Assembly: GCF_030285665.1 (NCBI RefSeq)
Contig: NZ_CP127295.1
Span: 496,001-560,000, forward strand
Source of the DNA: Amycolatopsis mongoliensis
GTDB lineage: Bacteria > Actinomycetota > Actinomycetes > Mycobacteriales > Pseudonocardiaceae
Reading direction: 5' to 3'
DNA length: 64,000 bases
Translations under genes and position numbers: made by a program
Shown here: positions 54,056 through 62,768 of the stretch, piece by piece
Layout of the letters: each line of letters opens with the position of its first letter
How positions within the stretch are numbered: position 1 is the stretch's first letter
Notes under the pieces: generated by a model
Told to the model about the DNA's origin: nothing
Seen by the model: the letters and a program-made list of their open reading frames with translations, nothing else
Database searches by the model: none

Positions 54056-54904
54056 TCAGGCGAAGTCCCCGGCGTGGTCCCCGGCCCATTCCGCGAAGCT
54101 CCGCGCCGGGCGGCCGGTGACCGCCAGGACCGTCTCCGTCGTCGCCTGCGGCCGGCCGACCAGGGCGGCCAGGCGCCGGATCCGGGCCTCGATCACCTCG
54201 GCCGAACCCACGCGGCCGAGCCCGCGGGCTTCGAACGCCGCGGTGAGCTCGCGACGGTAGTCGTCGAGGTCCTGGGGCTCGACGACTACCGGGCGCCCGG
54301 TCACGCGGCCGAGGACCGAGGCCTGGTCCCGCACCGTGAGCGATTCGGGCCCGGTCAGAGTGTGCACCGCACCGAGGTGGCCGGACGACGTCAAAGCGCA
54401 CACGGCGACGGCGGCGATGTCCGCTTCGTGGATCAACGCCGCGTGCGAGTCCGGGAACGGGTCGCGCACGACGCCGGCGCGGACGGAGTCCGCCCACAGC
54501 AGCCGGTTGGCCGCGAACCCGCCGGGCCGCAGGAACGTCCACGGGATCCCCGAATCGCGCACCGCCTGCTCGGCTTCGCCGTGGGCGCGGGTGATGGCGT
54601 CCGCGGACGCGGGGTCCGCGCCCAGTGCGGACAGCAGCACGACCTGCGCCAGGCCGCCCGCCCGGGCGAGGAACCCGCCGAGCCCGGCCGTGCCCGCGTA
54701 GAGGAACGCCTTCGTGACGCCGTCCAGAGCCGCGTCCCAGTTCTCGGGCCGGGCCAGGTCCGCGGCGACCACCTCGACCCCGCCGGGGAGCCGGGTCCGG
54801 CCCGGGTCGCGGCCCGCCGCGCGCACTTCGTGTCCGTCTTCGAGCAGTCGTCCCACCAGCGCGCGGGCGACGTTCCCGCGGGCTCCGGTCACCAGAATCG
54901 TCAT
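54056..54904 (-). CDS. NmrA-like NAD(P)-binding protein
   Basis: 282 residues from ATG 54904. The Rossmann motif is TILVTGARGNVARALVGRLL. The atypical SDR/NmrA pattern continues with VVLLSALGADP and TFLRPGGFAANRL. No Tyr-x-x-x-Lys pair is obvious, so it may be a redox sensor or a reductase of quinone-reductase-2 type. It is divergent from the XRE gene with 78 bp between starts, suggesting control by that regulator. Confidence 0.88.
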   Translation of the reverse strand: MTILVTGARGNVARALVGRLLEDGHEVRAAGRDPGRTRLPGGVEVVAADLARPENWDAALDGVTKAFLYAGTAGLGGFLARAGGLAQVVLLSALGADPASADAITRAHGEAEQAVRDSGIPWTFLRPGGFAANRLLWADSVRAGVVRDPFPDSHAALIHEADIAAVAVCALTSSGHLGAVHTLTGPESLTVRDQASVLGRVTGRPVVVEPQDLDDYRRELTAAFEARGLGRVGSAEVIEARIRRLAALVGRPQATTETVLAVTGRPARSFAEWAGDHAGDFA

Positions 54905-54982
54905 GTCCGCAGGCTCGTCCCCCGTGGACGGAACGGGGTAGGCACTGGCGGTACCACCCCGGTGCGGGGTGATGATGGAAGC

Positions 54983-55774
54983 GTGGACAGGGTGGAACTG
55001 GGCGGGTTCCTGCGCAGCCGGCGGGCCCGGCTGCATCCCGCCGACGTCGGCCTCGCGCCCGGCGGGCGGCGGCAGACGCCGGGGTTGCGGCGCACCGAGG
55101 TGGCGCTGCTGGCCGGGATCTCCGTCGACTACTACGTGCGGCTCGAACAGGGCCGCGGGCCGCAGCCGTCGGACCAGGTCCTCACCGCGCTCGGCCGTGC
55201 GCTGCGGTTGACGGACGACGAACACGCGTACCTGCTGCGGCTGGCGCGTCCGGCTCCCGCGCCGTCGCCGCGGCCGGTGCCCGCGAACGTCCTGCGGCTG
55301 CTCGACCGCCTCGGCGACGTGCCGGCGATGGTGATCGACGCGGGCTACGACGTCGTGGCCTGGAACCGGATGCTGGTCGCACTGATCGGCGACCCGGCCG
55401 GGTGGCCGCCGCGGCGGCGCAACCGTTTGCGACGGCTGTTCGACACCGGCGACACCACCACCGGCAACCGCCTGGACCTGGCCCGGCTGTGCGTCGCGGA
55501 CCTGCGGGCGAGCGGGCGGTACCCGGCAGATCCCGCCGTTCGTGCACTCGTCGACGAACTCCTGGAAGAGAGTCCCGAGTTCGCCCGGCTGTGGGCCGAG
55601 CGCGAGGTCGTCGTGCAGCGGACGCTGACCAAGCGGACCGTCCACCCGGTCGCGGGCCCGCTGGAGCTCGACTGCGAGATCCTCGCCGTCCCGGGCCACG
55701 AGCACCGGCTCCTCGTCTACACGGCGGCGCCGGGCACGCCGTCCGCCGAAGGGCTCAAACGACTCATCGCGTGA
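54983..55774 (+). CDS. XRE-family regulator with MmyB-like ligand domain
   Basis: 263 residues from GTG 54983 with GGAAG upstream. HTH at ~5-75 (ELGGFLRSRRARLHPADVGL, TEVALLAGISVDYYVRLEQG). The MmyB-like domain (residues ~105-260) shows MVIDAGYDVVAWNRM and LVYTAAPGTPSAEGLKRL and may bind a fatty acid-like ligand. Its end overlaps the MFS gene by 11 bp. The likely target is the divergent NmrA-like gene. Confidence 0.92.
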   Translation: MDRVELGGFLRSRRARLHPADVGLAPGGRRQTPGLRRTEVALLAGISVDYYVRLEQGRGPQPSDQVLTALGRALRLTDDEHAYLLRLARPAPAPSPRPVPANVLRLLDRLGDVPAMVIDAGYDVVAWNRMLVALIGDPAGWPPRRRNRLRRLFDTGDTTTGNRLDLARLCVADLRASGRYPADPAVRALVDELLEESPEFARLWAEREVVVQRTLTKRTVHPVAGPLELDCEILAVPGHEHRLLVYTAAPGTPSAEGLKRLIA

Positions 55775-56915
55775 GCGCCCCTTCGCGCACGCGCAGCGAC
55801 GGCGCGAGGAACACGATCCCGAACGTCACCACGACCGCCGACGACAACGCCCAGTGCAGCCCGATCCGCGTGGCCAGCGCCCCCACCAGCACCGGCTCCA
55901 CCAGGAACCCCAGGTACCCGCACGCGGCAACGGCGGCCACCGCGCGACCCGGCGCGTCCGCCTGCTTGCGGCTCGCCACGCTCCACGCGATCGGCACGAT
56001 CCCGGCCACGCCCAGGCCGACCACCGCGAAGCCGGCCACCCCCGCGACCGGCCACGGCGCCGCGAGGACCACCGCGAAGCCCAGCACCGCGACCGTGGTC
56101 GCCACGCGGACGAACCGCACCGCGCCAGTGCGCGCCACGACCCGGTCGGCGACCAGGCGGACCGCGATCATCGTCCCGGAGAACGCGAAGTAGCCCAGTG
56201 AGGCGAGCGCGGGCGTCGCGCCGGTGACGTCCGCGAGGTACACCGCGCTCCAGCTGTTGACCGCGCCCTCGGCGACGAACCCGCAGAACGCGATCACGCC
56301 CAGCGGCACCAGCGCGCGGCTCGGCCACGCGAACGCCGCGTCGCCCTGGCGGCGGTCGGCTCCGGCCAGGAACAGCGCCCGGCCCCACAGCGCCAGTGCG
56401 AGCAGCACCGCACCCGCGATCGGGAAGTGCACCGAGACCGGGACGTGCAGGGCCTCCATCAGCGCGTCGACGCCGGAACCCGCGAGGCCGCCGATGTTCC
56501 AGAACGCGTGGAAGCCGGCGAAGATCGGCCGCCCGTAGCCCTCCTCGACGCGCGCCGCGTGGGCGTTCATCGCGACGTCGAGCAGGCTGTTGCCCACGCC
56601 GAGCACGGCGAGCGCGGCGACGAACACCGGCGCGGACCCGGCGAACGCCACCAGCGGCAGCCCGCCGCACAGCACGGCCGCGCCGAGCACGACGGCCGCG
56701 CGGCTGCCGATCCGGGTGAGCAGGGCCCCCGCGCCCAGCAGCGCGACCACCGATCCGAAGGCGAGGCCGAACAGGCCCGTGGCCAGCTGTCCCGTGGTCA
56801 GACCCACTTGCTCCTGCACCGCCGGTACCCTCGCCAGCCACGTCGCGAACGCCGCGCCGCAGACGGCGAAGACGACGGAGACTCCCAGGCGTGCGCGTTT
56901 CAGTTCCCCAGCCAC
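55764..56915 (-). CDS. MFS transporter (fucose permease/YfkF-like type)
   Basis: 383 residues from GTG 56915 with about 12 TM segments. NSLLDVAMNAHAARVEEGYG and FHAFWNIGGLAGSGVDALM resemble the FucP/YbjJ group of MFS rather than drug exporters. Substrate unknown. It is divergent from the YjbR-type gene with only 23 bp between starts, so their promoters overlap the opposite coding regions. Confidence 0.85.
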   Translation of the reverse strand: MAGELKRARLGVSVVFAVCGAAFATWLARVPAVQEQVGLTTGQLATGLFGLAFGSVVALLGAGALLTRIGSRAAVVLGAAVLCGGLPLVAFAGSAPVFVAALAVLGVGNSLLDVAMNAHAARVEEGYGRPIFAGFHAFWNIGGLAGSGVDALMEALHVPVSVHFPIAGAVLLALALWGRALFLAGADRRQGDAAFAWPSRALVPLGVIAFCGFVAEGAVNSWSAVYLADVTGATPALASLGYFAFSGTMIAVRLVADRVVARTGAVRFVRVATTVAVLGFAVVLAAPWPVAGVAGFAVVGLGVAGIVPIAWSVASRKQADAPGRAVAAVAACGYLGFLVEPVLVGALATRIGLHWALSSAVVVTFGIVFLAPSLRVREGALTR

Positions 56916-56938
56916 GCTTCGCGATTATCCTGATCTCC

Positions 56939-57334
56939 GTGGCCAGCTGGGACGACGTCGGCCGGATCGCGCGCGGGCTGCCCGAGGTGGCCGAGGACAG
57001 CTCGCGCGGGCACCTGGTCTGGCAGGTCGGCAAGAAGGGCTTCGCCTGGGAGCGCCCGCTGCGCAAGGGCGACGTCGAGGCGCTCGGCGCGCGGGCGCCC
57101 GCCGGGCCGGTGCTGTGCGCCTATGTGCCGGACGTCGGCGTCAAGGACGCCTTGGTCGCCGACGAACCGGCTGCCTTCTTCACGACCCCGCACTTCCGCG
57201 GCTTCCCCGCGATCCTCGTCGAGCTCGACCGGATCGACCTCCCGACCCTCGAAGAAGTGCTGGTCGAGGCCTGGTTGTGCCGGGCGCCGAAGCGGCTCGC
57301 GAAGACGTGGCTCGAAAATCGGCGAACCATGTAG
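56939..57334 (+). CDS. MmcQ/YjbR-family protein
   Basis: 131 residues from GTG 56939, chosen because TATCCT lies 7 nt upstream and the family starts at this point; the frame to 56891 overlaps the MFS gene. Blocks: GLPEVAEDSSRGHLVWQVGK, FFTTPHFRGFPAILVELDRI, EEVLVEAWLCRAPKRLAKTW. A CyaY-like fold that probably binds DNA. Precedes the second DGPF-ECF42 operon by 66 bp. Confidence 0.86.
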   Translation: MASWDDVGRIARGLPEVAEDSSRGHLVWQVGKKGFAWERPLRKGDVEALGARAPAGPVLCAYVPDVGVKDALVADEPAAFFTTPHFRGFPAILVELDRIDLPTLEEVLVEAWLCRAPKRLAKTWLENRRTM

Positions 57335-57399
57335 AGAACGCGGGCCGGACTCCGTCCTTTCCCGTGAACGCGCCACCGGGGCGCGGAGAGGAGCCGATC

Positions 57400-57795
57400 A
57401 TGGCGAGGTACATGCTGCTGATGAGCTACACCGGGGGCACCGCGTGCGATCTCCCGATGGGCGAATGGCCGCCGGAGGACATCCGCGCGCACATCGACTT
57501 CCAGCACGCGCTCGACGCCGAACTGCGGGACAAGGGCGAGCTCGTCGACGCGCAGGGCCTGGCCGGTCCCGACCTGGCGAAGACGGTGGTCTCCGACGGC
57601 CGGACCAGCCCGGTGGTCACCGACGGGCCGTACCCGGAGGGCAAGGAGCTGCTGGCCGGCTACTGGATCGTCGACGTCGAAAGCGAGGAGCGCGCACTGG
57701 AGATCGCGGCGAAGGCCTCGGCCGCGCCCGGGCCGGCCGGGGTGCCGATCCAGCAGCCGATCGAGGTGCGCCAGGTGATGAGCGCGCCCGCCTGA
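57400..57795 (+). CDS. DGPF (YCII-related) protein of second ECF42 operon
   Basis: 131 residues from ATG 57400, preceded by GGAGAGGAG. The motif DGPYPEGKELLAGYW replaces the strict DGPF with DGPY. N-terminal ARYMLLMSYTGG. Its TGA overlaps the ATG of the sigma factor by one base (TGATG), so the pair is tightly coupled. Proposed role: effector or modulator in the ECF42 system; the chemistry is unknown. Confidence 0.9.
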   Translation: MARYMLLMSYTGGTACDLPMGEWPPEDIRAHIDFQHALDAELRDKGELVDAQGLAGPDLAKTVVSDGRTSPVVTDGPYPEGKELLAGYWIVDVESEERALEIAAKASAAPGPAGVPIQQPIEVRQVMSAPA

Positions 57796-59027
57796 TGGCC
57801 GGCGACCGGGTCGAGGACCTGCTGCGCACGCTCGCGCCGCAGGTCCTCGGCGTCGTCGCGCGGCGGTTCCGCGACTTCGACGCCGCGGAGGACGCCGTGC
57901 AGGAGGCGCTGCTCGCGGCCGCGCGGCACTGGCCGTCCGGCGGGGTGCCGGACAACCCCCGCGGGTGGCTGATCCAGGCCGCTGTCAACCGGCTGACCGA
58001 CCGGCTCCGCAGCGACGAGGCCCGTCGCCGCCGGGAAGACGCGGCAGCGCTCGAACCGCCGCCGCCGGACGTCCCGGACACCGACGACACCCTCGTCCTG
58101 CTGTTCCTCTGCTGCCACCCGGCGCTCACGCCCGCGTCGGCGATCGCGCTGACGCTGCGCGCGGTCGGCGGCCTGACCACGGCCGAGATCGCGGCGGCGT
58201 TCCTGGTCCCGGAAGCGACGATGGCGCAGCGGATCACCCGGGCCAAGGCGCGCATCAAGGCGTCGGACGTGCCTTTCCGGCTGCCGGACGACGACGAGCG
58301 CGAAGCCCGGCTGCGGTCCGTGCTGCACGTGCTCTACCTGGTGTTCAACGAGGGCTACACGAGCAGCGGGGGCGGCCGCCTGCACCGCACCGAGCTGTCC
58401 GGCGAAGCGGTCCGGCTGACCCGGCTGCTGCACGCGATGCTGCCCTCCGACGGCGAGGTCACCGGCCTGCTGGCCCTGATGCTGCTCACCGACGCGCGGC
58501 GCCCGGCCCGCACCGGGCCGTCCGGCGAGTTGGTGCCGCTGGCCGAGCAGGACCGGGCGAAGTGGAACCGCGCGCAGATCCGGGAGGGCGTCGCACTGGT
58601 CACCGAGGCGCTGGCGTGGGGCGACGCGGGCGAGTACCGGCTGCAGGCCGCGATCGCCGCCACGCACGACATCGCGCCGCGCGTCGAAGACACCGACTGG
58701 GAGCGGATCCTGCGGACCTACCGGCTGCTGGAACGGCTGACGGACAACCCGGTGGTGACACTCAACCGCGCGATCGCGACGGCGATGGTGCACGGGCCCG
58801 CCGCCGGGCTCGCGCTGCTGGAGACCCTCGAGCTGGGCGGGCACCGACCCGACGCCGTCCGCGCGCACCTGCTGGAGCTGGCCGGAGACGTCACCGGCGC
58901 CGTCCGGCACTACGACGCCGCGGCCGCGCGGACCACGAACACCCCGGAGCAGCGGTACCTCCTGACCCGCGCCGCGCGGCTGCGGGAGTCGGGCCGGGTC
59001 CCCGGAGGCGAGCTCCGAGGTAGCTGA
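57795..59027 (+). CDS. ECF42-type RNA polymerase sigma factor (second)
   Basis: 410 residues. Region 2 (VLGVVARRFRDFDAAEDAVQ, NPRGWLIQAAVNRLTDRLR), region 4 (LTTAEIAAAFLVPEATMAQR), and a ~230-residue TPR-like C-terminal extension containing LVFNEGYTSSGGGRLHRTEL, PLAEQDRAKWNRAQIREGVA and PVVTLNRAIATAM. It is a paralogue of the factor at 50.2 kb. It is immediately coupled to its DGPF partner and needs no anti-sigma by family precedent. Confidence 0.94.
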   Translation: MAGDRVEDLLRTLAPQVLGVVARRFRDFDAAEDAVQEALLAAARHWPSGGVPDNPRGWLIQAAVNRLTDRLRSDEARRRREDAAALEPPPPDVPDTDDTLVLLFLCCHPALTPASAIALTLRAVGGLTTAEIAAAFLVPEATMAQRITRAKARIKASDVPFRLPDDDEREARLRSVLHVLYLVFNEGYTSSGGGRLHRTELSGEAVRLTRLLHAMLPSDGEVTGLLALMLLTDARRPARTGPSGELVPLAEQDRAKWNRAQIREGVALVTEALAWGDAGEYRLQAAIAATHDIAPRVEDTDWERILRTYRLLERLTDNPVVTLNRAIATAMVHGPAAGLALLETLELGGHRPDAVRAHLLELAGDVTGAVRHYDAAAARTTNTPEQRYLLTRAARLRESGRVPGGELRGS

Positions 59028-59067
59028 TCACCCCCACGGCCACCCCGATCGGGTCTATCTTGGCCGG

Positions 59068-59838
59068 GTGAAATCCCTGAGCCACGACCGGCTGGCCGAG
59101 GCGCTCGTCGCCGAAGCGGAGGAATTCGGCATGGTGATCGCGGGCGCCGCACCGGACGTGCGGGTCCCGACGTGTCCCGAGTGGACCCTGCGCGACCTGG
59201 CCTGCCACGTCGGGCTGGCCTACCACAAGTCCGCCGCCATCATCGCGAGCCGGCCCACGGGGTACGTCCCGTTCGACGCCGTCACCGTCGACGACCCGCC
59301 CGGCTTCGACGCTCTCGGCGGCTGGCTCGTCGACGGTGCGGAACGGCTCGTCGAGACCGTCGCCGACATCGGTCCCGAAACGCCGACATCGACGTGGACA
59401 CCGGATCGCCGCGCCGGGTTCTGGACACGCCGGCTCACCCACGAGACCGTCGTCCACCGCGCGGACGCCGCCCTCGCGACCGGTGCGCCGTACGACGTCG
59501 ACGGCGACCTGGCCGCGGACGGGATCGCCGAAGGCCTCGACCTGGTGGCCGTCTTCTCGCGGCTGGAGCACCCGGCGCTGGACCGGACGTCGTTGCGGGG
59601 CACCGGCGAGACCCTGCTGTTCCGGGCCACCGAACCGGACCTCCGCTGGCTGGCTCGCCGGACGCCGTCGGGCGTCGAGGTGAGTCGCGAGCAGGCCGAG
59701 GCCGACGTCGTCGTCACCGGCCGCGCGGCCGACCTGCTCCTCGCGCTGACCGGGCGCATCGCCACCGACGACCCGCGGCTGACGGTTTCGGGTGACGCGG
59801 AGCTGTTCCGGCACTGGCGGGAGCACACGAAGTTCTGA
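59068..59838 (+). CDS. Mycothiol-type maleylpyruvate isomerase/DinB-like protein
   Basis: 256 residues from GTG 59068; TATCTT lies 6 nt upstream (leaderless type). N-terminal four-helix DinB-type domain with metal histidines in LACHVGLAYHKS and RLTHETVVHRADAAL, and the family block VRVPTCPEWTLRDLACHVG. The C-terminal ~90 residues form an SCP2-like half (VVVTGRAADLLLALTGR). Probably mycothiol-dependent, but the substrate is unknown. Confidence 0.9.
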   Translation: MKSLSHDRLAEALVAEAEEFGMVIAGAAPDVRVPTCPEWTLRDLACHVGLAYHKSAAIIASRPTGYVPFDAVTVDDPPGFDALGGWLVDGAERLVETVADIGPETPTSTWTPDRRAGFWTRRLTHETVVHRADAALATGAPYDVDGDLAADGIAEGLDLVAVFSRLEHPALDRTSLRGTGETLLFRATEPDLRWLARRTPSGVEVSREQAEADVVVTGRAADLLLALTGRIATDDPRLTVSGDAELFRHWREHTKF

Positions 59839-59845
59839 GCGCCGC

Positions 59846-60139
59846 TCAGACGTGGTGCACCGACTCGACGGTGTAGAGCTGGGGGTCGGCCGTCGCGATC
59901 GCCAGCGCGGCCCGCAGGTGCTCCTGGCACGCCGGGTCGGTGAGCATCGCGCGGAACGCGTCCGCGTTCTCCCACTGGGCGTAGTTGACGACGCGGGTGC
60001 CCTCGGCACCGGCGTGGATGGTGGCCGCGACGAAGCCGGGACGGTGCCGCATCACCTCTTCGGTCGCCGTGACCAGCACGTCGACCAGCTCGCGCTGCCT
60101 CGCGGGCTCGACGGTGAAGACGTTGATCAGGGTCGCCAC
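59846..60139 (-). CDS. Antibiotic biosynthesis monooxygenase (ABM) domain protein
   Basis: 97 residues from GTG 60139. A ferredoxin-like ABM fold: TLINVFTVEPARQRELVDVL, VMRHRPGFVAATIHAG, VVNYAQWENADAFRAML. Such small dimers oxidise quinols or aromatic polyketides or bind haem. Its start is 27 bp from the divergent MarR start; CATAAC lies 6 nt upstream and there is no Shine-Dalgarno, so leaderless translation is likely. Confidence 0.88.
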   Translation of the reverse strand: MATLINVFTVEPARQRELVDVLVTATEEVMRHRPGFVAATIHAGAEGTRVVNYAQWENADAFRAMLTDPACQEHLRAALAIATADPQLYTVESVHHV

Positions 60140-60145
60140 GGGCGC

Positions 60146-60159
60146 GTTATGTGTAAGGT
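60146..60159. promoter_or_regulatory. Overlapping MarR/ABM promoters and operator
   Basis: GTTATGTGTAAGGT holds the minus-strand -10 CATAAC (60151-60146) and the plus-strand -10 TAAGGT (60154-60159), each 6-7 nt from its start codon. TTATGTGTAA is a near-palindrome of the kind MarR proteins bind. Confidence 0.55.
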
Positions 60160-60166
60160 TCCTGTC

Positions 60167-60595
60167 ATGAGTCAACCCCCGACCGGCGACCGGCCCGGTT
60201 ACCTGCTCAAACGCGCCCAGCAGGCACTGAACCAGGCCTGCACCGACCGCCTGCGACCCCTGGGGCTGTCGATGTCGCAGTACGCCGTGCTGCGCGCGCT
60301 CGACGACCACCCCGGCGCGTCGTCGGCCGAGCTCGCGCGGATCACGTTCGTCACCCGGCAGTCGCTGCGGGACGTCTTGGGCGGCCTGAGGTCGGCCGGA
60401 CTGGTCACCGTGGCCGAGCAGGCGAGCACCGGCCGGGCACGGCCGGTGGCCCTGACGCCGTCCGGCCACGAGAAGCTGCGCGCCGCCGAAGACCTGGTCA
60501 CGCGGGTCGAACTGGAGATGCTCGGCGACCTGTCGGCCGACCAGCAGCACTACCTGGCGAGCTTGCTGCGCACTTGCGTCGAAAACCTGACTTGA
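60167..60595 (+). CDS. MarR-family regulator
   Basis: 142 residues from ATG 60167. Winged HTH: LGLSMSQYAVLRALDDHPGA, SSAELARITFVTRQSLRDVL, LVTVAEQASTGRARPVALT. It probably represses itself and the divergent ABM gene. It has its own very short 5' region (TAAGGT, 7 nt) and no ribosome-binding site. Confidence 0.92.
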   Translation: MSQPPTGDRPGYLLKRAQQALNQACTDRLRPLGLSMSQYAVLRALDDHPGASSAELARITFVTRQSLRDVLGGLRSAGLVTVAEQASTGRARPVALTPSGHEKLRAAEDLVTRVELEMLGDLSADQQHYLASLLRTCVENLT

Positions 60596-60606
60596 CGGTG
60601 GTCGTA

Positions 60607-60622
60607 TAGTCGGTTCCGACTA
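60607..60622. promoter_or_regulatory. PadR operator
   Basis: TAGTCGGTTCCGACTA, a perfect palindrome of 7-bp arms around TT, 15 bp before the PadR start. A half-site CGACTA recurs at 60631. TATAGT at 60605-60610 overlaps it and may be a -10 box. Confidence 0.75.
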
Positions 60623-60636
60623 ATAGGGAGCGACTA

Positions 60637-61212
60637 GTGCCACCACGCAAGATCCGCAACACCCTCGCGCTGGCCCTGCTCGGCCTGCTGCTGGAACGCC
60701 CGATGCACCCGTACGAAATGGCGTCCACGCTGCGCGAGCGCTTCAAGGACAGCACTTTCAAGATCAACCCCGGCTCGCTCTACGACACCGTGGAGTCCCT
60801 GGCGAAGCACCGGTGGATCGAACCCGTCGAGACGGTCCGGGAAGGCAACCGGCCGGAGCGGACCGTCTACGCGCACACCGAGCTCGGCCGCCAGGAGTTC
60901 GTCGCGTGGCTCGACGAACTGGTCCGCGAGCCGGTCGCGGAGTACCCGAAGTTCGTCGCGGCGGTGAGCTACCTGGGCGCGCTCGGCCCGGAGCGCGCGG
61001 CCGACGCGCTGGAGGAACGCGCTCGGCACCTCGCCGACCGCATCGACGGCGCGAACACCGCCCTGGACGAGACCGTCGGCAAGGGGGCACCGCGGCTGTT
61101 CATGATCGAGGTCGAGTTCGTCCGGCACGCGTGGCAGGCGGAGCTCGACTGGGCCCGCGCCACCGCCGCCGAAATCCGCTCCGGCTCCCTGCCCTGGCCC
61201 GACCATTCCTGA
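60637..61212 (+). CDS. PadR-family repressor
   Basis: 191 residues from GTG 60637 with GGGAG upstream. PadR winged helix (LALLGLLLERPMHPYEMAST, INPGSLYDTVESLAKHRWIE, YAHTELGRQEFVAWLDEL) and a C-terminal dimerisation helix bundle (PadR Vir). It is co-transcribed with the FAD monooxygenase 10 bp downstream and likely autoregulates through the palindrome at its start. Confidence 0.93.
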   Translation: MPPRKIRNTLALALLGLLLERPMHPYEMASTLRERFKDSTFKINPGSLYDTVESLAKHRWIEPVETVREGNRPERTVYAHTELGRQEFVAWLDELVREPVAEYPKFVAAVSYLGALGPERAADALEERARHLADRIDGANTALDETVGKGAPRLFMIEVEFVRHAWQAELDWARATAAEIRSGSLPWPDHS

Positions 61213-61222
61213 GGGGAAACTC

Positions 61223-62701
61223 GTGCTCGAAACCGATGTCCTCGTCGCCGGCGCCGGTCCCGCCGGCCTGCTGCTCGCCGCCGAGCTCGCGCTGGCGGGC
61301 GTCCGCACGACGATCGTCGAACGCCACCCTTCGCGGCCACCGTACTGCCGTGGCTTCACCCTCAACTCGCGTTCACTCGACCTGCTGGCCCGGCGCGGAC
61401 TGGCCGAGGGCCTGATCGCCGAAGGCCATCGGGTGCCGCACGCGCCGGTCACCGGGCTGCCCGGCCCGCTGCCGCTCACGGACGCGGCGACCGACCACCC
61501 GTTCTCGCTGGGGATCCCGCAGACCCGCGTCGAAGAGGTCCTGGAGAGGTGGGCCGCCGACCTCGGCGTCGAGATCCTGCGGGGTCACGAGCTGCGTTCG
61601 TTCACGCAGTCCCCCGAAAGCGTCTCCTCCGTCGTCCACAACGGACAATTCGGCCGAACGGTTTCCGCTCGCTTCCTGGTGGGCTGTGACGGCGGCCGCA
61701 GCACGGTGCGCAAGCAGGCCGGGATCGGCTTCCCGGGCGTCGACGCGCGCTGGTACGCGCTGCTCGGCGACGTCGAATGCGAGCTGCCGTACGGCGTTTC
61801 GACCGGACCGGACGGCCGCACGGTGTTCGCCATCCCGCGGCCGGGCTACGTCCGGATCGTGGTGCACGAGGACGACCCGCCGGCCGACAAGTACGCGCCC
61901 GTGCCGCTCGAACGGCTCCAAGCGCAGGTGGACGCCGTGCTGGGCCAGCACGTCGAGCTGCGCGAACCCCGCTGGCTGACCCGGTTCGGCGACGCGGCGC
62001 GCTTGGCCGCGCACTACCGCGAAGGCCGGGTCCTGCTGGCGGGCGACGCGGCGCACATCCACCCGCCGGCCGGGGCGATCGGGGTGAACGTGGCCCTCGA
62101 CGACGCGTTCAACCTCGGCTGGAAGCTCGCGGCGACCGTGCACGGGACGGCCCCGGAGGGGCTTTTGGACACCTACCACGCCGAGCGGCACGCGGCGGGG
62201 GCGCGGATCCTGGCGAACACGCAGGCGCAGGTGGCACTCGAAGAGGCCGGCGACGCGCCGTGGGCCGACCTGATGCGCCGGATCGCCGCGCATCCGGCGG
62301 GGAACCGGGCGCTGGCGGAGATCATCACGGGACTGGACGCGTGTTACGAGCCGGGCGGGCACCCGTGGCTGGGGCGGCTGGCGCCGGACGTGCCGCTGGT
62401 GGTCTCTTCGACCGAGACGCACCTGGCCGCGCTGCTGCACCCGGGACGGCCGGTGCTGCTGGATTTGACCGGGTCGTTCGCCGCTTGGTCGGCGGCGGTC
62501 GAGGTGGTCACGGCGTCGAGTCCGTCCACTTCGGACATCGACGCGGTGCTGCTGCGGCCGGACGGGCACGTGGCCTGGGTCGGTACGCCCGGCTCGGGTG
62601 ACGACGGACTGGCGGAGGCGGTGCACCGCTGGATCGGCGACGCGGGGCCCCCCGCCCTTCCCTTGGGGGGCGTCCCCGAGTCCAGTCTATCGGCGGGGTA
62701 G
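61223..62701 (+). CDS. FAD-dependent aromatic hydroxylase/monooxygenase
   Basis: 492 residues from GTG 61223, preceded by GAGGGGAAAC. The FAD motifs are VLVAGAGPAGLLLAAELALA, the DG motif VGCDGGRSTVRKQAG, and the GD motif LLAGDAAHIHPPAGAIG, as in the PHBH/TetX/PgaE class. A thioredoxin-like C-terminal domain follows (~390-480). It hydroxylates an aromatic drug or polyketide by family; PadR control suggests a detoxification role. The last ~20 residues are encoded in a G/C-run hairpin and may not be conserved. Confidence 0.9.
   Translation: MLETDVLVAGAGPAGLLLAAELALAGVRTTIVERHPSRPPYCRGFTLNSRSLDLLARRGLAEGLIAEGHRVPHAPVTGLPGPLPLTDAATDHPFSLGIPQTRVEEVLERWAADLGVEILRGHELRSFTQSPESVSSVVHNGQFGRTVSARFLVGCDGGRSTVRKQAGIGFPGVDARWYALLGDVECELPYGVSTGPDGRTVFAIPRPGYVRIVVHEDDPPADKYAPVPLERLQAQVDAVLGQHVELREPRWLTRFGDAARLAAHYREGRVLLAGDAAHIHPPAGAIGVNVALDDAFNLGWKLAATVHGTAPEGLLDTYHAERHAAGARILANTQAQVALEEAGDAPWADLMRRIAAHPAGNRALAEIITGLDACYEPGGHPWLGRLAPDVPLVVSSTETHLAALLHPGRPVLLDLTGSFAAWSAAVEVVTASSPSTSDIDAVLLRPDGHVAWVGTPGSGDDGLAEAVHRWIGDAGPPALPLGGVPESSLSAG
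62647..62671 (+). terminator. Hairpin overlapping the monooxygenase 3' end
   Basis: GCCCCCC / GGGGGGC with an 11-nt loop, inside the last codons. A second, longer-loop pairing (62708-62718 with 62746-62757) follows in the convergent gap. Confidence 0.4.
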
Positions 62702-62768
62702 GTCAAACCCGGCCGGATCGCCCGGTGAGCACCCGAGTTGTCCACATCCGGGCCGGGCTGGGGAAAGG

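Noticed and set aside
62641..62701. Frameshift at the G/C runs near the end of the monooxygenase
   Set aside because: The frame stays open to a TAG and the runs can form a terminator-like hairpin; no second frame continues a domain, so a sequencing or real frameshift cannot be shown.
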